Shown: positions 1-9,566 of the stretch, in pieces | Position numbering within the stretch: position 1 is the stretch's first letter | Layout: each line of letters opens with the position of its first letter | Origin: CAWACP01 sp963780655 | GTDB lineage: Bacteria > Acidobacteriota > Terriglobia > Bryobacterales > Bryobacteraceae | DNA length: 64,000 nt | Assembly (NCBI GenBank): GCA_963780655.1 | Contig: CAWACP010000003.1 | Span: 1,240,001-1,304,000 of the forward strand | Direction of reading: 5' to 3' | The notes under the pieces: model-generated | What the model saw: the letters and a program-made list of their open reading frames with translations, nothing else | What the model was told of the DNA's origin: nothing | Databases searched by the model: none | Program-made: the position numbers and the translations under genes

Positions 1-2
1 AC

Positions 3-1931
3 ACGCTTCGCCTGAACGAAGACGCGTACCGCATTGTCGGCATTCTGCCCCGCAGTTTCAAGATGTATTTCGGGCGCGAGCCGGACCTTTATCTTCCGCT
101 CGACCTCACCGGCCCGCGCCGGCTCGACCGCGGCAGTCACGATCTGCTTGTCGTCGGGCGTCTGGATGCGGGCGTCGGCATCACCCAGGCGCAGGCGGAG
201 ATGGATGCCATCAGCAGCCGGCTCGAACGGCAGTGGCCTGCCTTCAACCAGGGGCACAGCGCGAACGTGGTCCCGCTGCGGGCGCAGCTCAGCGAAGGAT
301 CGCGTCCGCTGCTGCTCATCCTGTCGGCGGCGGTGCTGCTGGTGTTGCTGATCGCCTGCGCAAATGCAGCCAACCTGATTCTGGCGCGCGGGCTGACCCG
401 CGGGCGAGAGCTGGCGGTGCGGGAAGCGCTGGGCGCCAGCCGCGCGAAGTTGATCCGCCTGCTGGCGCTCGAGAGCCTTGTTCCGGCACTGGTCGCGGGG
501 CCGGCCGGGTGCGGTCTGGCGCTGGTCATCCTGCGGTCCATTCGACCGCTGTTGCCGCGCATCGCTGGCGTCAGCTTTATCCCCGGCATGGACGCGATCA
601 CCATCGACGCGCGCGTGCTGCTGTTCGCGGCCGCCGCTTCCGTCATCACCGGACTGGCGTGCGGAGTCGCGCCCGCCATGCGTTTGTCGCACGCGGATAT
701 CGAGCAGCGCCTGCGCTCGTCGGGCCAGTCCGTTTCGCCGGGACGAGCGGCAGTGAAGTTGCGCGACGGGCTGCTGATCGCGGAGGCGGCCCTCGCTTCG
801 GTATTGCTCATCGGCGCCACGCTGCTGCTCTACAGCTTCGCGCAGTTGCGGCGCGTGGATCCCGGTTTCCAGCCGCGGCAAAGGCTGAGCGTCGAGATCA
901 TTCTTCCGCCCGGCGCGCAGCGGGCAGCAAAGCGCAACGCTACGCTTCGCGGAATTCTGGATATGGCGTCCTCTCTCCCATCCGTACGCGGCGCCGCCCT
1001 CACCAACTACACGCCCGGTGAAACTGTGGGCTGGCGATGGGGTCTGCGAACGGATGTCCATCCCGAGCAGCGCTCCATCGAAGACACCATGAAGATCTGG
1101 ATGCGCGTGGTGAGCCCCGGCTTCACCCGCATGATGGGCATCCCGATCCTTGAAGGGCGCGGGCTTTCGGATGCGGACAACGAGCATGCCGCGCCGGTTG
1201 TGCTGCTGAGCGAAGTGGCGGCGCGGCGATACTTCCCCGGCGCGGATGCGGTGGGCCGCCGGATCGCTTTCGGCGATGAGAAGATCTGGCGGACCGTGGC
1301 CGGCGTCACCGGCAGCCTGAAGCATCTCGGCGTCAATCGCGCGGCCGAGCCCGAGATCTACGTGCCTTTTTCGCAGCTCGATATGCCCATGGGGAGCGCA
1401 ACGCTGATCCTGCACACCACGGGCGAAACCGGCGGAATCGTAGCAGCGGTCCGGCAGGAGCTGGCGCGGGTGGAGAACTCGATGGCCGTTGGGCGGGTGC
1501 GAACGATCGACGATCTATTAGCCGAGTCGATGGCGCCGCAGCGTTTCGATACGGTGCTGATCGGGGGCTTCGCCGCAGTCGCGTTTCTAATGGCCATCGC
1601 AGGGCTGGCCACGGTGATCACGTTCCTGGTGAATCAGCAAACGCGCGAGATTGCGGTGCGGCTGGCGCTGGGGGCGAGCCCGGCGAATGTAGTCACGATG
1701 TTCACTGGTCACGCGCTGCGGCTGATTGCGGGCGGTCTCGTGCTCGGCGCGGCCGCCGCGCTCGCATTGAGCGGCGTCCTGCGCGCGTTCCTGTTCGGCA
1801 TCTCACCGCTCAACCCGATCGCGTACATCGCCCCGGCCATTGTGCTGCTGGTAGCCGCTCTGGCAGCGGCGTACATCCCGGCGCGCCGCGCGGCGCGAAT
1901 CGACCCAATGAAGGCCCTGCGTCACGAGTAA
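3..1931 (+). CDS. ADOP-type ABC transporter permease (MacB/FtsX family), 5' end outside window
   Basis: C-terminal 642 residues of a large permease; the frame is open to the first complete codon of the window and already reads the tail of a periplasmic MacB_PCD domain (TLRLNEDAYRIVGILP), so the start lies upstream. Two FtsX membrane blocks are visible: one around residues 95-280 of the fragment with the REL-AVREALGASR motif, and one at the C-terminus (REIAVRLALGASPANVV, then PARRAARIDPMKALRHE). Two FtsX blocks in one chain without an ATPase is the acidobacterial duplicated orphan permease layout. Its substrate is unknown; MacB relatives act in the inner membrane on exported proteins or drugs. 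It converges on the minus-strand chimera that ends 5 bases away. Confidence 0.9.
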   Translation, partial: TLRLNEDAYRIVGILPRSFKMYFGREPDLYLPLDLTGPRRLDRGSHDLLVVGRLDAGVGITQAQAEMDAISSRLERQWPAFNQGHSANVVPLRAQLSEGSRPLLLILSAAVLLVLLIACANAANLILARGLTRGRELAVREALGASRAKLIRLLALESLVPALVAGPAGCGLALVILRSIRPLLPRIAGVSFIPGMDAITIDARVLLFAAAASVITGLACGVAPAMRLSHADIEQRLRSSGQSVSPGRAAVKLRDGLLIAEAALASVLLIGATLLLYSFAQLRRVDPGFQPRQRLSVEIILPPGAQRAAKRNATLRGILDMASSLPSVRGAALTNYTPGETVGWRWGLRTDVHPEQRSIEDTMKIWMRVVSPGFTRMMGIPILEGRGLSDADNEHAAPVVLLSEVAARRYFPGADAVGRRIAFGDEKIWRTVAGVTGSLKHLGVNRAAEPEIYVPFSQLDMPMGSATLILHTTGETGGIVAAVRQELARVENSMAVGRVRTIDDLLAESMAPQRFDTVLIGGFAAVAFLMAIAGLATVITFLVNQQTREIAVRLALGASPANVVTMFTGHALRLIAGGLVLGAAAALALSGVLRAFLFGISPLNPIAYIAPAIVLLVAALAAAYIPARRAARIDPMKALRHE

Positions 1932-1935
1932 CCGG

Positions 1936-2871
1936 CTACTCGCTTCGCAGGGCAATCGCCGGATCAACCCGCATGGCCCGATAAGCGGGAACCGCGCACG
2001 CCCCCGCGGCAACGGCCAGCAGCAGGAGCGGCGCCAGAGCGAACACGACAGGATCGTGCGCGCTGACGCCGAACAACATCGCGGAAAGGAGCCGGGTGAG
2101 CGCCAAGGCCCCCGCCGGTCCCACACCCATCCCGACCGCCCCAGGGGCGAGACCCTGACCGAGCACGAGCCGGCGCACGTCGAAGCGCGAGGCGCCGAGC
2201 GCAACCCTGATGCCGATCTCATGTGTACGGCGCGCAACGGAGTACGACACCAGACCGTACACGCCCGCGGCGGCCAGCGTGATTGCGAGGGCGCCGAACA
2301 CGCTCAGGAGCAGCATGGCGAAACGGCGTTCGGCAATGGAGTTGGCCAGCAGTTCCGGCATGGATGCCACCAGGAAGACGGCCTGACTCGGGTCCGCGTC
2401 GGCCACCGCGCGGCGCACCTCGGCGGCCATGGCTTCAGGTGGCCCTTCGGTCCGCACCATGACGAAGTTCGGCGACCAGGGCGCTGAGCTCAGGGGCATA
2501 TAAACAATCGGATCGGTTGGCGCGTCGAGCCCGGCCACGTGCGGGTCGGGCGGCGCGCCGCCCGCCGGCCAGAGATGCCGCACAGCAGTTTCGTTCAATA
2601 TAGCGACGTGGCGGCCGGTCTGGTCGTCAGAGCGGTCAAAGCCGCCGCCACGCAGCAGGGGGACGGAGATGGCCCATTCAGAACGGATCAGGCCCTCCTG
2701 TTCCTGGCGGTGCAGCGCCGGATAGAGCGAACCCTCTTCCACGCGGAGAGCTTCGTCTGAGACACGCTCGATGTGCCGCACAACACAATATCCCTGAAGC
2801 GGCCCGCGCAGAAGAGCGCGCAGAGCCGGCATCTCGAGCGTGCCCTGCAGGACGTCCTTTTTAGGACACAC
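1936..2871 (-). pseudogene. PadR winged-helix fragment fused in frame to a truncated ADOP permease
   Basis: One uninterrupted frame of about 311 codons joins two unrelated parts. Residues 1-65 are a PadR-type DNA-binding domain (KKDVLQGTLEM, then EEGSLYPALHRQEQEGLIRSEW), cut just where the PadR wing should begin. It continues directly into the second half of an ADOP permease (VPLLRGGGFDRSD, HLWPAG, HEIGIRVALGASR, ending RVDPAIALRSE), itself shortened between HLWPAG and GLDAP. PadR genes normally sit beside ADOP genes, so deletions between neighbours are the simplest origin. I place the start at the GTG at 2871 because the frame further upstream runs into rnpB. It may be a dead remnant or an expressed chimera. 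Confidence 0.75.
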
Positions 2872-2944
2872 CTCGTGGTCTATGCCAGTATGCAGCGCCG
2901 CTTCGTTGGCGTCAACTGCCGGATGAAATGCCGGATACAATTCG

Positions 2945-3323
2945 GAGCCGCGGGCTGTAAGCCGGTTTCTGTACCCCGTTGCCGGGGCGACAGCCATTCC
3001 TCCAGGCCGGCCATTACTGACCGGCTCGAGCGACCTACCCGAGGGTCGAACGGAGCGGGCCGCTCCTCCCCTCCTATTTGGTCTTGCTCCGCATGGGGTT
3101 TTCCCTGCCGGACCGGATCACTCCGGCCGCGGTGCGCTCTTACCGCACCTTTTCACCCTTACCCGGCCGCATAGCTACCGGGCGGTATATTTTCTGTGGC
3201 ACTGTCCGTGGAAATCGCTTTGAGCGATTCCCCCCGGCCGTTAGCCGGCATGCTGCCCTGTGGAGACCGGACTTTCCTCTGGTCCATTGGAGATGAACCA
3301 GCGGCTGTCCGCCCGCGGCTCTG
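2945..3323 (-). ncRNA. rnpB: RNase P RNA, bacterial type A
   Basis: On the minus strand the conserved blocks appear in order: GAGGAAAGTCCGG and CTCCACAGGGCAG near the 5' end, ACAGTGCCACAGAAAATA, then GGTAAGGGTGAAAAGGTGCG, GTAAGAGCGCACCG, and the 3' segment ACAGAAACCGGCTTACA. The outer helix P1 is formed by GAGCCGCGGGC at the 5' end and GCCCGCGGCTC at the 3' end, which sets the approximate limits. This is the catalytic RNA that matures tRNA 5' ends. A possible -10 element (TACAAT) lies just upstream at 3325-3330 on the same strand. Confidence 0.95.
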
Positions 3324-3324
3324 A

Positions 3325-3330
3325 ATTGTA
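3325..3330 (-). promoter_or_regulatory. rnpB: Candidate -10 element of rnpB
   Basis: TACAAT on the minus strand sits a few bases before the predicted 5' end of RNase P RNA. I see no good -35 match 17 bases further up, so this rests on position and the -10 match alone. Confidence 0.4.
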
Positions 3331-3578
3331 TTGTCGCAGGAGTCTTGGTGTGCGTGGGCGCCCGAGCGGCTGCGCAAAACCCAGTAAGTGAGCGGCCTCT
3401 CTGTACCTGCGCGTCACCGTTAGAACATTTGTGAAATGCAGATATAAAAACTGCGTCTTACGTTCCAGTTCGTGTAGAATGGGCTGAAACGTCCGAATGA
3501 CTTTGTGTTAGTCATCAAACAGTTGTAAGCTGGACACCGCAAGAGGGGTTAGTCGCCCGCCAGAGGAGGCACAACAAA

Positions 3579-6407
3579 ATGCTTCGGAGGTTATCGACCT
3601 CAATTACCGTGCTGTGTTTCTGCGGCCTGTTTGCGTATGGGCAGGGGCTGAACACGCAGGCATCGAAAGACGATTGGGAAGAAATCAATTTCGAGTTCAA
3701 TTCGGCCGTTCTTTCCGACGGCTATCCCAGCCTGTTACGGCTTTCCGATCTGTTGAGCAAACACCCCGGCTACCACGTGCGGGTAGAAGGAAACACCGAC
3801 AACATCGGTGGAACGGGGTACAACGACAAATTAGGGCTGCAGCGCGCCAATACGGTCAGGGATTTCCTGGTAAAGTACGGCGCCAAGCCCGAGCAGATCG
3901 AAGTGGCCAGCCGCGGCAAAGGCAATCCTGAGGTTCACGGCTTCAGACGGCAGTACAGCAAGACCGACGTCGCGCGCTGGATGAACCGGCGAGTGGTTCT
4001 GACGGTAACCGACGAGCAGGGCCGTACGGTGAGCGCCGGCGGCGCCGCCGAAGCCATCAAAGCGATGGAGCCTGTAGCGCAGGGCCCGAGTCAGTGCTGC
4101 ACCGACATCATGAAACGCCTGGACGACATCGCCAAGCTGCTCCAGGACATGTCCGCGCAGAATTCGAATCTCAAACAGCAGGTTGCCGATCTGCAGCAGC
4201 GCGAGGCCGACCTGGAAAATCAGGTGAAGGGCGCCCCGAAGCCGCTGAACGAAGCGCAAACGGCTAATGTCGTCGATCAGAGGCTGGAGCAGTTCCGCGA
4301 CCGGAAGTTCTCCCTGCTCGGCATCAGTCTCGGCGAGGACACCTACAACCACGACATCACATTCCAGTGGCGCGGCCGATACTTCGCTCCTTTCAAGGAT
4401 CACTTCGCCGTCCAGGCGAACGGCACGTACGACTATTACGACGCGTGGCATGAAGGTGAGTTCGACCTCGGTCTGGTGGACAGAATGGGTCCGTTCCAGA
4501 TCGGCGGATTCGGCAGTTTCAAGCACGTCGACTTGAAGGGCATGACGAATGGCGCTACCCTGGGCCAGGCTTCCGTGGCCTTCGATTACCTGTTTGGGCG
4601 AGGCAAGATCGGGTTCTTCGGAACGAAGGCGTTCCTGGATAACCAGCTTGTGGGCAGCACCAATGCCACGTTCTTCGGCCCCAACGGGCCGACCACTGCG
4701 CCGAACCTGTTCGTCGATTCGTACCTGCACGTGGTGGATCAGATCGGCGCCGACGCGACCATCGGGCTGTGGGGCAGGAGTTACCTCGAACTCAATGGCG
4801 GTTATCTGCGCAGCCTGCAGCATGGCGATCATGGCGGCGGCAATGCGCGCTTCGTCTTCCCCATCGCCAGCCGTGTGGCCCTTACGCTCGAGGGCGGCAT
4901 CAATCCGACCTACATGAGCGGGGAAACCTGGGGTCAGGTGCTGGCCGGAATCCAGTGGGGCAATTTCGAGCATCCAAAGGAATACACGGCTTCGGATAAG
5001 CCTGTTCCCGTGGATGTACCGCAGATTCGCTGGGAGGTGGCGACGCGCGTAGCGCAGCGCGGCGTTGCTCGTCCTGTCGCGGATGCCGGTCCGGATCAGC
5101 TTGGCGTCCCCGCCGGGACCATCACTCTGAACGGTTCCCGTTCCTACGATCCGAACGGACTCGCGCTCACCTATCAATGGGTGCAGGAACAGGGTCAGCC
5201 GGTGTCACTCTCGGGCCCGAACAGCGCGGTTACTACTTTCCAGGCGACGTCCGGGCAGTCGTACGCGTTCCAGTTGACCGTTACCAACACCCAGGGCCTG
5301 AGTGCGACGGCGCGCGTACGCGTCACCACGCAGGCGCCTGTCGCGGCGGCAACCGTGCCCTTCTGTACCGCAACGCCGCTCACCATAACGCAGGGTCAGA
5401 CGACATCGATCATTTACCAGACGCAGGGCGCCACGTCGGTGTCGATCTCACCGGGCATAGGAGCCGTCGCCGGGAGTGGCAGCATTCCCGTTACCCCGAC
5501 TAAGAACACCACCTACACGATCACGGCCACCAACTCCAGCGGATCGAACACCTGCACGGTGAGCGTGCAGGTTACGCCGCTGCCTGCGCCGCAGATCCTG
5601 GTCTTCACCGCAAATCCGTCCACCATCAACTCGGGCCAGTCCTCTACGCTGGCCTGGACTGTTACCAACGCCACATCGGTCAGTATTTCCGGCGTAGGTA
5701 GCGTGGGAGTGACGGGAAGTCAGAGCGTTTCGCCTGCGACAACCACCACTTATACCCTCACGGCGACGAATTCGACGGGCTCAACAACAGCGACCGCGAC
5801 CGTCACCGTGAACACGCAATCGACTCAGATCCCGGTGATCTCGTCGTTTACGGCGAATCCGTCCACGATATCGTCAGGCGGCTCTTCGGTACTTACTTGC
5901 CTTGCAACCGGGGCAACGAGTGTATCGATTCAGGGGATCGCGCCGGTTAATTCCATGGGCAGCTTTACCGTTAGTCCGACAGCCACTACCACTTACACCT
6001 GCGTAGCGACAAACTCGGCGGGTTCGGCGACCAAACAGGTTACCGTCACAGTGAACTCGACAGGTCCGGGCGGCGGCAGCGGCCCGCCGGTGATCAGTGT
6101 TCCGGGCGGACCAATCATCTACACCACAATATCGACCATCCAGCTCGATCTGACGGGCACCACCAGTCCCGCAAACGCTTACCCGATCACTTACAGCACC
6201 ACCGCCGTTTCCGGGGGAGTCACTATTACGAACGGAACGACGGCTACGCCGAGCGTTACGGTTCCGTCCAGCAATGGTCCGTATCAGGTGACAATTACGG
6301 CAACCGATGCCAATCACCTGAGCAGCACTTACTCGCTCACAATTGTCTTCGAAGGAGCGCAGATCTTCCCGGGTAGCGCTACGCCAAGAGGCAGCGCGCG
6401 TCGCTGA
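3579..6407 (+). CDS. Secreted OmpA-like / PKD / Ig-like multidomain surface protein
   Basis: 942 residues, preceded by a strong ribosome binding site (AGAGGAGG, about 10 bases before ATG). Signal peptide at residues 1-22. An OmpA-type peptidoglycan-binding domain covers about 37-145 (GNTDNIGGTGYNDKLGLQRA, closing with NRRVVL). A coiled-coil stretch follows at about 170-215. A region of alternating aromatic strands at about 235-465 resembles an outer-membrane barrel. A PKD-like domain (about 495-585) comes next, then three related Ig-like repeats of about 80 residues (FTANPSTI-SGQSS, TTTTYTLTATNSTGS), and a final beta-rich domain to about 930. It probably anchors in the envelope and exposes adhesive Ig-like arms; function unproven. 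Codon use matches the surroundings. Confidence 0.85.
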   Translation: MLRRLSTSITVLCFCGLFAYGQGLNTQASKDDWEEINFEFNSAVLSDGYPSLLRLSDLLSKHPGYHVRVEGNTDNIGGTGYNDKLGLQRANTVRDFLVKYGAKPEQIEVASRGKGNPEVHGFRRQYSKTDVARWMNRRVVLTVTDEQGRTVSAGGAAEAIKAMEPVAQGPSQCCTDIMKRLDDIAKLLQDMSAQNSNLKQQVADLQQREADLENQVKGAPKPLNEAQTANVVDQRLEQFRDRKFSLLGISLGEDTYNHDITFQWRGRYFAPFKDHFAVQANGTYDYYDAWHEGEFDLGLVDRMGPFQIGGFGSFKHVDLKGMTNGATLGQASVAFDYLFGRGKIGFFGTKAFLDNQLVGSTNATFFGPNGPTTAPNLFVDSYLHVVDQIGADATIGLWGRSYLELNGGYLRSLQHGDHGGGNARFVFPIASRVALTLEGGINPTYMSGETWGQVLAGIQWGNFEHPKEYTASDKPVPVDVPQIRWEVATRVAQRGVARPVADAGPDQLGVPAGTITLNGSRSYDPNGLALTYQWVQEQGQPVSLSGPNSAVTTFQATSGQSYAFQLTVTNTQGLSATARVRVTTQAPVAAATVPFCTATPLTITQGQTTSIIYQTQGATSVSISPGIGAVAGSGSIPVTPTKNTTYTITATNSSGSNTCTVSVQVTPLPAPQILVFTANPSTINSGQSSTLAWTVTNATSVSISGVGSVGVTGSQSVSPATTTTYTLTATNSTGSTTATATVTVNTQSTQIPVISSFTANPSTISSGGSSVLTCLATGATSVSIQGIAPVNSMGSFTVSPTATTTYTCVATNSAGSATKQVTVTVNSTGPGGGSGPPVISVPGGPIIYTTISTIQLDLTGTTSPANAYPITYSTTAVSGGVTITNGTTATPSVTVPSSNGPYQVTITATDANHLSSTYSLTIVFEGAQIFPGSATPRGSARR

Positions 6408-6430
6408 ACCGCTCTAACTCCTCTGTTGAT

Positions 6431-6459
6431 GCCGGGACTCTGCGGGGTCCCGGCTTTTT
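6431..6459 (+). terminator. Rho-independent terminator after the OmpA/PKD gene
   Basis: Perfect 8-bp stem GCCGGGAC / GTCCCGGC (6431-6438 with 6447-6454), an 8-base loop and a run of five T immediately after. It lies 24 bases past the stop codon of the upstream gene and before the M14 peptidase gene, so the latter must have its own promoter or depend on read-through. Confidence 0.85.
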
Positions 6460-6607
6460 CTTCACCCGCCGCACTGCCTGCGTCCTCCTGTGCCTCACCG
6501 CTGCGTTTCCGGTAACGGCGAGTGCGGCGGCGCCGGCGATCCCCGAACCCTCGGCCTGGTTCGGACACCCCCTTGACGCCGACCGTAACCTCCTCCACTG
6601 GCAGCCG

Positions 6608-8878
6608 GTGGTGGAGTGGTTCCAGCGCCTCGCCGCGTCCAGCGCCCGTGTTCGCGTCGAGGAGCTCGGCCGCACCACCGAGGGCCGCCCGTTCATTGCC
6701 GCGTTTATCAGCTCCCCGGAGAATCTCCGCGCCCTGCCTCGCTACCGCGAGATCCAGAGCAGGCTTGCCGATCCGCGAAAAACACCAACCGCCGCGGCCG
6801 AGGCTTTGATTGAGGAGGGCCGAGTCATCGTGATGATGACCTGCTCCATCCACTCGAACGAGCCGGCATCCACCAACAGCGCCATTCTGTTCGCTTACCG
6901 TCTGGCTACCGCTGACGACGCCGCGACGCGCATGCTGCTGGACGACACGGTGCTCATTCTGGTCCCGTCTCTGAATCCCGATGGCGTGGATATCGTCGCG
7001 AGCTGGTATCAGCGCACGCTGGGTACTCCCTGGGAGGGCACGTTCCCGCCGGAGCTGTACAACAAGTACACCGGCCACGACAACAACCGCGACTGGTATA
7101 TGTTCACGCAGGACGAGACGCGGCTGGTTGTAGCGAAGCTGCACAATGCCTGGCATCCTCAGGTTGTCTACGACCTTCACCAGGACGAGCCCACGGCAGC
7201 GCGGATGTTCGTGCCGCCGTGGCTCGATCCCACCGACCCAAATATCGATCCGCTGATCGTGTCCGAATGCAGCGCTGTGGGCAGCGGCATGGCGGCGGAC
7301 CTGGCGCGCGCGGGCCGGACGGGCGTCGTGATCCACGCGCTCTACGATATGTGGAGCCCGTCCCGGCACTACCAGGCCTATCACGGAGGTCTTCGCATCC
7401 TCAGCGAATCGGCCAGCGCGGCCCTGGCATCTCCGGTCACCATCGCGCCCCGGCAGCTCTCCGGCGACGCCCTCGGCTACAATCCGCTGCGGCGGAGCTG
7501 GAATTTTCCCGAGCCGTGGCCCGGCGGCATCTGGCGATTCGGCGACATCATCGGGTATCAACTGATCGCCATGGAGTCGTGCCTGCGCCAGGCTGCGGAG
7601 CGCCGGGCAGAGCTGCTGCGAGGGTTTTACGAGATCGGCCGGCGGGCATGCGCGCGCACAGACCCGTTCGCCTTCGTGATCCCGCCGGCTCAGCGCGATC
7701 CGGGCGCGGCCCGCGTGCTGCGCGAGACTCTGCGATTCGGGGACGTGGAGATCGGCCGCGCCGCCGCCGCTTTCGTTGCCGACGGGCGTTCCTGGCCCGC
7801 GGGCTCGTGGATCATCAGCATGCAACAGCCGTATTCGTCCTGGGCGAAAACGCTCCTGGAAAGACAGCGCTATCCGGAGACGGCCGAGTTCCCGGGCGGG
7901 CCTCTTCGCCGCCCTTACGACGTGACCGCCCAGACCCTGCCGCTGCTAATGGGCGTTCAGACCGAAACCATCGCCCGTGCGTTTCTTGTGCCGCTCGCGG
8001 CCGCGGCAGACGAAGCCGCCGTGACCTCCGGCGCCGAAGTTCTCCCTGCTGCCGACACCGACTCCTGGTCCGCCGTGGGCAGGCTCTGGAAGGCCGGACG
8101 GACGGTTTGGCGCGATCGGCTGACCGGCGACTTCTCATTGAATAAGGCCGCGCTCAAAGAGCCGTTCGATCTGCCGCGCCCGCGCATCGGCGTCTACAAG
8201 AGCTACGTTCCGGAGGAGGACGAGGGCTGGACGCGATGGCTCCTGGACCACTTCGGGTTCCCTCACGCGAGCGTCCGCAACCCGGACATCCTGACCGGCG
8301 GGCTCAACAGCCGGTTCGACGCGATCGTGTTTCCCGACCAGACGCCGGAATCCATCGAAATTGGATATCGTGACGGGGCGATGCCGAAGGAGTTCACCGG
8401 CGGTCTGGGCGCGGCGGGGGGCGATGGCCTTCTCGCTTTTGTACGCGCCGGAGGCACTCTGGTCTTCCTGAACCGGTCGACGCGCTTCGCCGTACGACAG
8501 CTTCGCCTGCACCTGGACGACGCCACCGCCGGATTGACGCCCGCCCAGTTCTACTCGCCCGGATCGATTCTGAACGCCCGCGCGGAGGCAGGGAACCCGC
8601 TGACGTGGGGGCTGCCCGGGCAGATCTGCATCTGGAGCGAGACAAGCCCGGCGTGGGCAGCGACGCCGGACAGCATGATCGCCGTGCGATATCCGACAGC
8701 GGGCGTGCCGGCATCGGGCTGGCTTACCGGCGAGCGCCACATCGCAGGCAAGGCCGCGCTGCTCGATATCCGAGTGGGCTCAGGCCACATCATTCTGTTC
8801 GGCTTCCGCCCGCAATACCGCGGACAGAGCTATCAGACGTTCAAGCTGTTCTTCAACGCCCTGGTGCGGCGGCCGTGA
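6608..8878 (+). CDS. M14-family zinc carboxypeptidase-like metallopeptidase, secreted
   Basis: 756 residues from the GTG at 6608. Zinc-site motifs of the M14 family are present: HSNE (as SIHSNEP, the H-x-x-E pair), the family signature HDNNRDWYMFTQDETR, and the third histidine in DLHQDEP. The last ~350 residues resemble the extra C-terminal domain of large bacterial M14 proteins. It should cut peptides outside the cytoplasm. The true N-terminus is longer: the same frame upstream encodes a hydrophobic leader (ACVLLCLTAAFPVTASAAAP) and the usual family opening (EPSAWFGHPLDADRNLLHW), but it has no ATG, GTG or TTG back to 6377. A CTG at 6488 is one candidate start. The stop overlaps the next gene's GTG. 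Confidence 0.85.
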   Translation: MVEWFQRLAASSARVRVEELGRTTEGRPFIAAFISSPENLRALPRYREIQSRLADPRKTPTAAAEALIEEGRVIVMMTCSIHSNEPASTNSAILFAYRLATADDAATRMLLDDTVLILVPSLNPDGVDIVASWYQRTLGTPWEGTFPPELYNKYTGHDNNRDWYMFTQDETRLVVAKLHNAWHPQVVYDLHQDEPTAARMFVPPWLDPTDPNIDPLIVSECSAVGSGMAADLARAGRTGVVIHALYDMWSPSRHYQAYHGGLRILSESASAALASPVTIAPRQLSGDALGYNPLRRSWNFPEPWPGGIWRFGDIIGYQLIAMESCLRQAAERRAELLRGFYEIGRRACARTDPFAFVIPPAQRDPGAARVLRETLRFGDVEIGRAAAAFVADGRSWPAGSWIISMQQPYSSWAKTLLERQRYPETAEFPGGPLRRPYDVTAQTLPLLMGVQTETIARAFLVPLAAAADEAAVTSGAEVLPAADTDSWSAVGRLWKAGRTVWRDRLTGDFSLNKAALKEPFDLPRPRIGVYKSYVPEEDEGWTRWLLDHFGFPHASVRNPDILTGGLNSRFDAIVFPDQTPESIEIGYRDGAMPKEFTGGLGAAGGDGLLAFVRAGGTLVFLNRSTRFAVRQLRLHLDDATAGLTPAQFYSPGSILNARAEAGNPLTWGLPGQICIWSETSPAWAATPDSMIAVRYPTAGVPASGWLTGERHIAGKAALLDIRVGSGHIILFGFRPQYRGQSYQTFKLFFNALVRRP

Positions 8879-9510
8879 CCGAAAACCGCCTCATCGCGTT
8901 CTGGTGCGCATTATCCGGGATTCTCTGTGCCGCTGATGTCCCGAAGGCGCCGTGTATTCTGGACGATTTCCCGGGTTCGCCGGAGCTCGTTGAAGTTATC
9001 GCTCCGGGCAGGATCACCGGATATTTCGGGTGCTCGGAGAAGGGATGTCTGCAAACTCCGCTGCGTCACGGCGAGCCTCTCGTCCTGCTGCACGCGGATG
9101 GCGCATGGACCTGCGGCTATTTCGACAACCACGAAGGAGGAGGACCCATGTGGGTCCGCTCCGGCAATGTTCGCAATGTTCTGACGAATCCCAACCCAGC
9201 TCTGAGCGATTGGCAGGGGAACTGGAAAGAGGGACTGAACCGGATCGTCATCGCACGCGCGCCTTCGGCCGGGACGCTGCGGCTCAGTGGTCACGGAACC
9301 TGGCGCGGCCCGGCAGGCGTGGTTCATGACGGCGATTTCAAAGGCGATGTGACGCCCGTCGGCAATCGCGTGCAGTTCATCGAAGATGGCGCGGATGGCT
9401 GCATCGTCGACCTCACGCTCATCGGCCGATACATGGTCGCGAACGACAACAGTAAGTGCGGCGGCATGAATGTGCGCTTCTGGGGAATCTGGCGTCGCGC
9501 GGCGGTTTAA
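8875..9510 (+). CDS. Small secreted protein of unknown function
   Basis: 211 residues starting at a GTG that overlaps the TGA of the M14 peptidase (GTGA), so the two are probably cotranslated. A signal-like hydrophobic N-terminus (LIAFWCALSGILCAADV) is followed by a mature part rich in Gly and Trp, with FGCSEKGCLQT, a WTCGYFDNHEGGG segment and a C-terminal CGGMNVRFWGIWRR. The even number of cysteines suggests disulfides. I do not recognise the family. A sensor or enzyme role next to the peptidase is only a guess from context. Confidence 0.7.
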   Translation: MTENRLIAFWCALSGILCAADVPKAPCILDDFPGSPELVEVIAPGRITGYFGCSEKGCLQTPLRHGEPLVLLHADGAWTCGYFDNHEGGGPMWVRSGNVRNVLTNPNPALSDWQGNWKEGLNRIVIARAPSAGTLRLSGHGTWRGPAGVVHDGDFKGDVTPVGNRVQFIEDGADGCIVDLTLIGRYMVANDNSKCGGMNVRFWGIWRRAAV

Positions 9511-9530
9511 TCGGAATGCTGTCCACTTGC

Positions 9531-9566
9531 GTGGGGCAGGATTGTATCCTGCGGCCGATTTGTAAT
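9531..9566. repeat. Left part of a dispersed C-type repeat interrupted by IS4
   Basis: Starts GTGGGGCAGGATTGTATCC and reads through CGGCCGATTTGTAAT, matching the intact copy at 22639-22732. The remainder continues at 11092 beyond the insertion sequence, so this repeat was split by the IS. Confidence 0.8.
9558..9566 (+). repeat. 9-bp target site duplication, left copy
   Basis: ATTTGTAAT directly precedes the left inverted repeat of the IS4 element; the identical 9 bases follow the right end at 11092-11100. Confidence 0.9.

Noticed and set aside
2872..2997. Upstream extension of the PadR/permease chimera
   Set aside because: Those codons are the 3' end of RNase P RNA and its flank.
3831..5177. 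Minus-strand open frame of 448 codons inside the OmpA/PKD gene
   Set aside because: Antisense to a gene with clear signal peptide, ribosome site and domains.
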